DNA from: an uncultured Solimonas sp.
GTDB taxonomy: Bacteria > Pseudomonadota > Gammaproteobacteria > Nevskiales > Nevskiaceae
DNA length: 13,852 nucleotides
Reading direction: 5' to 3'
Assembly (NCBI GenBank): GCA_946478985.1
Contig: CAMLDZ010000076.1
Span: forward strand, 1-13,852
Shown one piece after another: positions 6,609 to 12,742 of this stretch. A program made the translations under genes and the position numbers. Each line of letters opens with the position of its first letter. Positions within the stretch are counted from its first letter, which is position 1. The notes under the pieces were generated by a model, which saw only the letters and a list, made by a program, of their open reading frames with translations, was not told where the DNA came from and did no database searches.

Positions 6609-7826
6609 ATGACGCAGAAGTCGAACAACGCTGTCAGTACATTGCTGGATGTGGCCCGGCGCCCGGAGCGCTATAGCCAGGCGTGGAAGCGCGAGCATGG
6701 CCGCAAGGTGATCGGCGTGCTGCCGATGAATTTCCCGACTGAACTGGTCGCCGCCAGCGGTGCCTTGCCGGTGGTGGTGCAGGACCGGCAGGAGCCGATC
6801 ACGGTCGGCAACAACCTGCTGACCGAGTTCTACTGCGGCTATACGCGCAGCCTTGCCGACCAGGCGGCCAAGGGCCAGCTCGATCATTTCGATGCCTTCC
6901 TCAATGCTGACCACTGCATCCAGCTGCTCGGCGCCGCCGATGTGATGCGGGTCGAGCGTCCGGAGAAGCCGGTGTTCTTCGAGCACCTGATTGCGGCGAT
7001 GGACGATGAGTGGACGCACCGCCAGGTCGGCGAGAAGGTCGATTCCTTCATCGAGGAAATCGAACGCATCACCGGCAGCCCGGTTTCCGACGACGCCCTG
7101 CGCGAAGCGATCCTTGTCGCCAATGAAAACCGCCGGCTGCTGCGCACGCTGTTCGACGCGCGGCGCAACGGCGATGCCCGCTTCACGCCGGGCCAGCTGC
7201 AGGCCTTCGTGAAGTCGAGCATGGTGATGGACAAGGCCGAGCACACTGCGCTGCTGCGCCAGGCGCTGGCGGAAACGCCCGACGCGGTGCCGCGCGACGC
7301 GCGCATCCGCCTGCATCTCTCCGGCCACTTCTGCCACGCCCCGCGCGTCGAGTTGTTCGACCTGCTCGAGGAGTGCGGCGCGATCATCGTCGACGACGAT
7401 CTCTACTTCGGCGTGCGCTACGTCTCCACCGACGTGTCGGAGGACAAGCCGCCGCGCCGCGCGCTCGGCGAGTGGTACTTCGACCGCAATCGGAACATTC
7501 CGTGTCCGACCCGCGTGCAGGCCTCCGTTGACTGGGATCGCTATCTGGACCGCTCGGTCGCCGTCAGCGGCGCCGAGGGCGTGATCGTGCTGATGGCCAA
7601 GTTCTGCGAGCCGCACATGTTCCACTACCCGGAACTGCGCAAATCGCTCGATCGTCACGGCGTGCCGCATTTGCTGATCGAGACCGAGCACGAGGGCATT
7701 CCGGTCGAGACCCTGCGCACCCGCATCGAGGCGATGCTGGAGCGCATTCGCCGCAAGAAATCCTCCACGACCGGACGGCCGCAAGCGGCCCCGGCACCTT
7801 CCAGCGTTGAAATGCAGGAGCACTGA
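6609..7826 (+). CDS. BCR/HAD-family catalytic subunit, BcrC/HgdB-like
   Basis: A 405-residue subunit of the benzoyl-CoA reductase / 2-hydroxyacyl-CoA dehydratase family (HGD-D fold). The two catalytic subunits bind iron-sulfur clusters and the acyl-CoA, and receive a low-potential electron from an ATP-driven activator. Visible are VIGVLPMNFPTELVAASGALP (34-54, the usual opening, about 17-30 residues from the N-terminus), FYCGYTR with Cys76, NADHC with Cys103, and KFCEPHMFHYPELR with Cys333; these three Cys occupy the family's cluster-ligand positions. Length suits BcrC/BzdN and HgdB (about 380). The last 25 residues are a Pro/Ala/Ser-rich tail. It is the first gene of the operon; only 3 bases separate it from the next gene, so the two are probably translated in coupled fashion. 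Its Shine-Dalgarno is weak. Reductase and dehydratase cannot be separated by sequence reading alone. Confidence 0.88.
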   Translation: MTQKSNNAVSTLLDVARRPERYSQAWKREHGRKVIGVLPMNFPTELVAASGALPVVVQDRQEPITVGNNLLTEFYCGYTRSLADQAAKGQLDHFDAFLNADHCIQLLGAADVMRVERPEKPVFFEHLIAAMDDEWTHRQVGEKVDSFIEEIERITGSPVSDDALREAILVANENRRLLRTLFDARRNGDARFTPGQLQAFVKSSMVMDKAEHTALLRQALAETPDAVPRDARIRLHLSGHFCHAPRVELFDLLEECGAIIVDDDLYFGVRYVSTDVSEDKPPRRALGEWYFDRNRNIPCPTRVQASVDWDRYLDRSVAVSGAEGVIVLMAKFCEPHMFHYPELRKSLDRHGVPHLLIETEHEGIPVETLRTRIEAMLERIRRKKSSTTGRPQAAPAPSSVEMQEH

Positions 7827-7829
7827 AAC

Positions 7830-9170
7830 ATGAGCACCGCGATCCGCGAACCGAGCAAGGTCAATCGTCTGCGGGCCTCCGACGCCGGCCGTCATATGGT
7901 CTCCGACTATTGGGAACGCATCTTCACCATCAAGGAGCGCGGCACGCAGCTGGCCTGGTACAACGGCGGCGCGCTGAACCCGATCTTCCAGGCGGCCGGC
8001 ATCGAGTGGGCGCACGGTGAAGCCTTCGCCGCGCGCCTCTCGGCGCAGAAGCTGGAGCGCGCCGCACAGCTGGCGGCACAGGAATACGGCTACGTCGGCG
8101 AGCTGTGCTCGTATGCGCGCACGCACCTGGGCGCGGCACTGCTGGCCAAGAAGGCCGAGGAGCAGCAGAGCACGGTGGTCGGCGCGGACGAGCAGCGCGA
8201 CATCGCCAGCCGTTTGCCGACGCCAGACATGGTGGTTAACTGCTATGCCGGCTGCAGCACCGGCCAGCAATGGGACGAGATCACCTACCGCGTGCTCGGC
8301 AAGCGGCCGCCGGTGTTCAATGTCTCGCTGCCATTCCTGTGGAGCAACAAGCCCGATGCCGGCTATCTGCGTGGCCAGGAGTGGGAGCAGGCGAGCGACT
8401 TCGTCGAGGCGCAGCTGCACAAGCTGATCGAGTTTCTCGAAGCGCAGACCGGCCGCAAGTTCGATTGGGACGCGCTGAGCCAGAACGCGTTCTACATCAA
8501 GCGTGCCTCGGAAGTGCGCCGCGAAGGCATGGCGATGTTCCGCAACAAGCCGTCGCCGGGCACGTTCTGGGATCTGATCGCCAGCGTTGCCCATATCAAC
8601 TTCCTGCCGGCGAGTCAGGAGTTGGTCGACTACTTCACGCGCATCCGCGACGAGATCGCCGATCGCGTCAAGAACGGCGTGGCGGCGATCGAAGGCGAGC
8701 GTTACCGCGTCTACTTCGACGGCATCATGAACTGGAACAAGCTGGGCGTGCTGGCGCGCGTGTTCGCCGAGCACAAGGTCGCCGTCGTCGCCGGCCGCTA
8801 CACGCACAACGCGTTCTGGCAGGAGCCGCAGCTGATCGACGTCGACCGCCCGCTGCGCGGCCTGGCCCAGCATTACCTGCTGTGCCCGAGCAATCACGGC
8901 TTCAACACGATCAAGTACTGGACCAAGCGCGACTGCGAGTTCTACGGCATCGACGGCATCGTCATGCATTCGACGCGCACCTGCCGTGCCTTCACCGGCC
9001 CGCAGCAGATGCTGGCCAAGGCGATGCAGAACGAGATGGGCATTCCCTCGCTGTCGTTCGAAGGTGACGTCGCCGACGAATCGTTCTACAAGGGCGAGAT
9101 GCTGGAAGGCCGTCTGGAAGCGATGCTCGAAACGATCGACGTGCGTCGCGCCCGCGGCCAGGCCGCTTGA
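7830..9170 (+). CDS. BCR/HAD-family catalytic subunit, BcrB/HgdA-like
   Basis: A 446-residue partner subunit, close in length to benzoyl-CoA reductase BcrB/BzdO (about 430-440). From memory of BcrB, the order of segments corresponds: GELCSYAR (Cys93), NCYAGCSTGQQWDE (Cys138, Cys142), the helical lid with RNKPSPGTFWDLI, YRVYFDGIMNWNKLG, and near the C-terminus IDGIVMHSTRTCRAF (Cys385) followed by GIPSLSFEGDVAD. Cys93, Cys142 and Cys385 are the likely [4Fe-4S] ligands; Cys138 is additional. The larger subunit should pair with the 6609-7826 product. The gene starts 3 bases after the previous stop, with GGAG in CAGGAGCACTG before it. The family is sure; the substrate (aromatic acyl-CoA, 2-hydroxyacyl-CoA or other) is not. 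Confidence 0.9.
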   Translation: MSTAIREPSKVNRLRASDAGRHMVSDYWERIFTIKERGTQLAWYNGGALNPIFQAAGIEWAHGEAFAARLSAQKLERAAQLAAQEYGYVGELCSYARTHLGAALLAKKAEEQQSTVVGADEQRDIASRLPTPDMVVNCYAGCSTGQQWDEITYRVLGKRPPVFNVSLPFLWSNKPDAGYLRGQEWEQASDFVEAQLHKLIEFLEAQTGRKFDWDALSQNAFYIKRASEVRREGMAMFRNKPSPGTFWDLIASVAHINFLPASQELVDYFTRIRDEIADRVKNGVAAIEGERYRVYFDGIMNWNKLGVLARVFAEHKVAVVAGRYTHNAFWQEPQLIDVDRPLRGLAQHYLLCPSNHGFNTIKYWTKRDCEFYGIDGIVMHSTRTCRAFTGPQQMLAKAMQNEMGIPSLSFEGDVADESFYKGEMLEGRLEAMLETIDVRRARGQAA

Positions 9171-9215
9171 CGCTGCCAGCAGCGGACGCCGGACGATCGG
9201 CAGGCGAGTGAGGCG

Positions 9216-10175
9216 ATGAGCCAGTACTTCATGGGCGTGGACCTGGGCTCGACGACGGCCAAGTCGGTCGTGCTCGATGTTGCCGGCAACGTCGCCGGCG
9301 CGCTGATCGTGCAGATGGGCGCCGTCAGCCGCGCCGGCCTGCAGCGCGCCGTCGACGGGGCGCTGGCGATGGCGGGCATCAGGCAGGATCAGCTCGCCTA
9401 CACCATCGGCACCGGCTACGGCCGGCGGCTGGTGCCGGGCGTCGGCCGCACCTTCACGGAAATTACCTGCCACGCGCGCGGTGTCGCCGCAATCTTTCCG
9501 GACGTGCGTCTGGTCGTCGACGTCGGCGGCCAGGACAGCAAGGTGATCGCCGTCGACGAATTCGGTCTGGTCGACCAGTTCGCGATGAATGATCGCTGCG
9601 CCAGCGGCACCGGACGCTTCTACGAAGTGCTGGCGCGCGCGCTGGAATGCAGCATCGAGGAACTGGGCGCGCTGGCGATGCGCGGCACGCGCGATCTCGA
9701 CGTCAGCACCATGTGCGCGACCTTCGCCGAGACCGAGATCATTTCCTTGCTCGCCGAAGGCGCCGATCCCGCCGATGTCGCCGCCTCCGTGCATCGGGCG
9801 ATCGCCTACCGGCTGGTCGGCCTGGTCGGCCAGGTCGGCAAGCGCGAGCCGGTGGTGATGACCGGTGGGGTCGCCAAGAACGCTGCCGCCGTGCACTTCC
9901 TGTCCGAAGTGCTGCGCGCGCCGCTGCGTATTCCGCCGGACCCGCAGATCATGGGCGCGTACGGTGCGGCGCTGCTGGCGCTGGAGACCTCCACCGGCGC
10001 GCAATCGCAGCGCGGCGACCTGTCGCGGATCGAGCAGGTCGAGCGCGAGGTCGAAGCCGCCTTCGTGCCCGCCAACCGGCCGATTCCCTCATGCAGCGAC
10101 TGCGCCGGCGACGTGCCGGCCAAGCCAGCCGGCCATCTGGCCGGCATCCCGATCAAAACGCTCACCGCACGATAA
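9216..10175 (+). CDS. Acyl-CoA dehydratase activase / BcrA-BadF-BadG-HgdC family ATPase
   Basis: A 319-residue ASKHA-fold ATPase that uses ATP to push one electron at very low potential into the catalytic subunits ('archerase'). Motifs: phosphate-1 loop GVDLGSTTAK (7-16), GGQDSK (104-109), NDRCASGTGRF with Cys128, STMCATFAETE with Cys167, adenosine loop MTGGVAKN (about 223), and GAYGAALLALE (247-257). The two Cys, 39 apart, are the pair that holds a [4Fe-4S] cluster between the two monomers of the dimer. HgdC-type activators end near residue 260; this one has about 60 extra residues, including CSDC (Cys293, Cys296). Only one such ATPase is present, so it probably works as a homodimer, like dehydratase activators and unlike the BcrA/BcrD heterodimer. 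It lies 45 bases behind its partner genes. Confidence 0.93.
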   Translation: MSQYFMGVDLGSTTAKSVVLDVAGNVAGALIVQMGAVSRAGLQRAVDGALAMAGIRQDQLAYTIGTGYGRRLVPGVGRTFTEITCHARGVAAIFPDVRLVVDVGGQDSKVIAVDEFGLVDQFAMNDRCASGTGRFYEVLARALECSIEELGALAMRGTRDLDVSTMCATFAETEIISLLAEGADPADVAASVHRAIAYRLVGLVGQVGKREPVVMTGGVAKNAAAVHFLSEVLRAPLRIPPDPQIMGAYGAALLALETSTGAQSQRGDLSRIEQVEREVEAAFVPANRPIPSCSDCAGDVPAKPAGHLAGIPIKTLTAR

Positions 10176-10209
10176 GCTCGGACGCTGATCCCAAGCGAAC
10201 AAAGAGCGG

Positions 10210-10965
10210 ATGAAGACCAACGAGTTTGCCGATTCGGCGGGTGACAGGAACGAGCGCAGCGTCGGCCGGCTGCCGCCCAACCAGCGCATTGCCAGAATCG
10301 AGGCGGCGGCACGCGAGGAACTGGCCGAGAAGGGCTACCAGAATTTTTCGCCGATCGAGGTGGCACGCCGCTGCGGCGTTTCGGAAGCGACCATCTATCG
10401 CTACTTCCCGACCAAGCGCGATCTGCTGATCAAGGTCGCCGAGGACTGGTTCGAGGAACTGCTGGCCATCGAGCCCGCAGCGGGCGACAACGACGACATC
10501 GCCGGACGCCTGCGGCGCCTGATCCACCACAGCCTCTGGGTGATCCGCAGCCAGCCGGCGCTGAGCCGCTTCGTGATGCAGGAACTGCGTCCGGATCCGC
10601 AGTACCGGACGATGCGCGTGTTCAAGCTCAACCGCCGTTTCACGTCCAACATCACGCGCGTGGTGGAGGAGGCGGTTGCCAGCGGCAAGTTCCGCTCGGG
10701 GGTCTCGCCGCTGCTGGTGCGCGACATGATCTACGGTGCGGTCGAACACCAGACCTGGTCGTATCTGCGCGGTGAGGGGGATTTCGATATCGACGCCGCC
10801 GCCGATGGCATCGCCAGCCTGATCTGCCATGGCATGTCGACGATGCCGCTGTCCGATGCCGCGCGCCTGACGCCGCTGGTGTCGAAGCTGCGGGCCAGCG
10901 CCAACGCCATGCGCGACGAGATCGACGCGCTGCGCGTGCTGGTGGAGCCGGAACACAAGATTTAA
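10210..10965 (+). CDS. TetR/AcrR-family transcriptional regulator
   Basis: A 251-residue regulator with a TetR helix-turn-helix at about 47-66 (SPIEVARRCGVSEATIYRYF), followed by PTKRDLLIKV, the standard family continuation. A 25-residue polar N-terminal extension precedes it, and the C-terminal ligand-binding/dimerisation domain is longer than average (total 251 against about 200). The gene sits inside the operon, 34 bases after the activase and 73 before the ligase, so it is probably made only when the operon is expressed. That arrangement suits an autoregulated repressor released by a pathway intermediate, plausibly a CoA thioester. The TGAG-N5-CTCA dyads at 6302 and 6452 are candidate operators. 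The family call is firm; ligand and sites are inferred. Confidence 0.9.
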   Translation: MKTNEFADSAGDRNERSVGRLPPNQRIARIEAAAREELAEKGYQNFSPIEVARRCGVSEATIYRYFPTKRDLLIKVAEDWFEELLAIEPAAGDNDDIAGRLRRLIHHSLWVIRSQPALSRFVMQELRPDPQYRTMRVFKLNRRFTSNITRVVEEAVASGKFRSGVSPLLVRDMIYGAVEHQTWSYLRGEGDFDIDAAADGIASLICHGMSTMPLSDAARLTPLVSKLRASANAMRDEIDALRVLVEPEHKI

Positions 10966-11024
10966 GGGGCGCCGTCCTCAGCCGGCGGCCTGGGTTCGGC
11001 GCTGGCGGGCGGGATCTGACACTT

Positions 11025-11030
11025 GAGGAG
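11025..11030 (+). promoter_or_regulatory. Ribosome-binding site of the ligase gene
   Basis: GAGGAG lies 8 bases before the ATG at 11039. It is one of the two best Shine-Dalgarno sequences of the operon and fixes the start. No promoter is evident in the 73-base gap after the TetR gene, so transcription probably continues from upstream. Confidence 0.7.
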
Positions 11031-11038
11031 AAGAAGCG

Positions 11039-12694
11039 ATGCAAGGGACGCAGTTGATAAAGACTTCGTATTGGCCGGCCGATACTTCCGAGCCGCTGCT
11101 GGATGTGAGCTTGGGACAGCTGCTCCGGCAGGTGGCTGCGGAAGTCCCGGACCGGCGCGCGCTGGTGGATGGGGCCAAGACCGAGGGCACGCCGCGCAGC
11201 TGGACCTATCGTGAGCTGCTGGCGACCACCGAGCGCATTGCCCGCGTGCTGCTGACGCATTTCCAGCGCGGCGAGCGCGTCGCCGTGCTGGCACCCAACT
11301 GTCCGGAGTGGGTGCTGCTGCAGCACGGCCTGCACCTGGCGGGCCTGATTCTGGTGCCGATGAATCCGGCGTACCGGCAGTCGGAAGTCGAGGCGATCAT
11401 CGACGGCTCCGGCGCGGTCGGCATCTTCTATGTCGACAGCTTCCGCAACAACGATATCCGCGCCACCGTCGAGGCGCTGCGTGCGCAGAAGCCGACGCTG
11501 CGTACGGCGGTCTCCCTGAAGGACTGGGAGGCGTTCTTCGCCGTCGTTGATGAAGGCATCGCGCTGCCGGAGATCAAGCCGGACGACATCCTGCAGCTGC
11601 AGTACACCTCCGGCACCACCGGCGTGCCCAAGGGCGCCTGCCTGCATCACCGCGGTGCCATCAATACCTCGCGCTTCGTCGCGCAGCGCGCCGGCTTCCC
11701 GGAAGGCGGCGTCTGGCTCAACGCGATGCCGATGTTTCATATCGGCGGTGCGGCGGTGACTCACATGGGCTGCCTCTCGCAACGCGGCACCTACGTGTTG
11801 CAGCCGGGATTCGATGCCGGAGAAGTGCTGGAGCTGATCGAGCGCGAGCGCGCCAATGCCACGCTGGTCGTGCCGACGATGATCCTCGCGCTGCTCGAGC
11901 ATCCCGACTTTTCCAGGCGCAGGCTGGACAGCATGAAGACGGTGCTCACCGGTGCCGCGGTGGTGCCGGCGGCGCTGGTGCATCGGACCAAGAAGGCCTT
12001 CAACTGCGATCTGAGCATCCTGTTCGGACAGACCGAGCTCAACGGCGTCTGCTCGCAGACCAGCATCCATGACACGGTGGAGGATCAGTCCGAAACCCTG
12101 GGCAAGCCGCTGCCGCAGTCGGAGGTGGCGATCCTCGACGCCGACACCGGCGAGGTGCAGCCGCTGGGCGTGGCCGGCGAGATCTGCGTGCGCGGCTACC
12201 AGACCATGCGCGGCTACTTCGGCCTGCCGGAGGCGACCAGCAAGTGCATCCGCGAGGATGGCTGGCTGCGCACCGGCGACATGGGCACGATGGACGAGCG
12301 CGGCTATCTGCGCATCGCCGGCCGCCTCAAGGACATGATCATCCGCGGCGGCATGAACATCTATCCGCGCGAGATCGAGGACGTCCTGTTCGATCACCCG
12401 CTCGTGGCGCAGGTCAGCATCGTTGCGGTACCGGATGAGAAGTGGGGCGAGGTGGTGGGCGCGGTGATCGTGCCGGCTGACGCTACCGCCGAGCTGCCGG
12501 TGCTGGAGCTGCACAACTACTGTCGCGAGCGGCTGTCGGCGCACAAGACGCCGGTGCTGTGGTACTCGGTGACGCAGTTCCCGCTGACGCCATCCGGCAA
12601 GATTCAGAAATTCGTGCTGCAGGATCAGATCGCCAAGGGCGAACTGCAGCCGCTGGTCTGGGAGCGCCCGGCCAGCCAGCGCGACGCCGGCTGA
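11039..12694 (+). CDS. AMP-forming acyl-CoA synthetase (class I adenylate-forming, ligase)
   Basis: A 551-residue enzyme that activates a carboxylic acid with ATP to an acyl-adenylate and then transfers it to CoA. The full core-motif series is present: YTSGTTGVPKG (189-199), MPMFHIGG (acyl-pocket region), FGQTELNG (A5), GWLRTGDMGTMDERGYLRIAGR (A7-A8 with the hinge), IIRGGMNIYPREIE, and the catalytic lysine in PSGK (Lys521). Nothing marks it as specific for long chains; the size and motifs are shared by medium-chain, benzoate-like and terpenoid-acid ligases. Its place between the TetR regulator and the alcohol dehydrogenase, downstream of the BCR/HAD genes, suggests that it makes the CoA thioester on which that enzyme acts. 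Confidence 0.92.
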   Translation: MQGTQLIKTSYWPADTSEPLLDVSLGQLLRQVAAEVPDRRALVDGAKTEGTPRSWTYRELLATTERIARVLLTHFQRGERVAVLAPNCPEWVLLQHGLHLAGLILVPMNPAYRQSEVEAIIDGSGAVGIFYVDSFRNNDIRATVEALRAQKPTLRTAVSLKDWEAFFAVVDEGIALPEIKPDDILQLQYTSGTTGVPKGACLHHRGAINTSRFVAQRAGFPEGGVWLNAMPMFHIGGAAVTHMGCLSQRGTYVLQPGFDAGEVLELIERERANATLVVPTMILALLEHPDFSRRRLDSMKTVLTGAAVVPAALVHRTKKAFNCDLSILFGQTELNGVCSQTSIHDTVEDQSETLGKPLPQSEVAILDADTGEVQPLGVAGEICVRGYQTMRGYFGLPEATSKCIREDGWLRTGDMGTMDERGYLRIAGRLKDMIIRGGMNIYPREIEDVLFDHPLVAQVSIVAVPDEKWGEVVGAVIVPADATAELPVLELHNYCRERLSAHKTPVLWYSVTQFPLTPSGKIQKFVLQDQIAKGELQPLVWERPASQRDAG

Positions 12695-12728
12695 TCCGCG
12701 TTGGCCCTAGCCACCTTATCGACAAACC

Positions 12729-12734
12729 AAGGAG
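12729..12734 (+). promoter_or_regulatory. Ribosome-binding site deciding the alcohol dehydrogenase start
   Basis: AAGGAG lies 8 bases before the ATG at 12743. The reading frame is open further upstream to an ATG at 12701, but that start has no comparable site and would add 14 residues with no family character. The start at 12743 is therefore preferred. Confidence 0.75.
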
Positions 12735-12742
12735 AGAGAACG

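Noticed and set aside
6397..6612. A 71-codon frame across the operon promoter
   Set aside because: Its start lies upstream of the predicted promoter boxes, it crosses the operator, and the product has no family character. Only the last 25 codons, downstream of the likely transcription start, are kept as a speculative leader ORF.
6558..10004. A 1148-codon open frame on the minus strand opposite the BCR/HAD genes
   Set aside because: It lies antisense to three genes with complete family motifs. Long antisense frames are usual in GC-rich coding DNA; its composition is low-complexity (Ala, Arg, His, Val, Gln) with no recognisable domain.
6609..10175. Calling the module a classical benzoyl-CoA reductase (bcrCBAD or bzdNOPQ)
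   Set aside because: Only three of the four subunit types are present, and the rest of the ring-reduction pathway (dienoyl-CoA hydratase, hydroxyacyl-CoA dehydrogenase, ring hydrolase, ferredoxin) is not in view. Gene symbols are therefore left empty.
10652..12544. A 630-codon open frame on the minus strand opposite the TetR and ligase genes
   Set aside because: This is the same codon-bias shadow, with a His/Arg/Ala-rich product and no domain, spanning two well-supported plus-strand genes.
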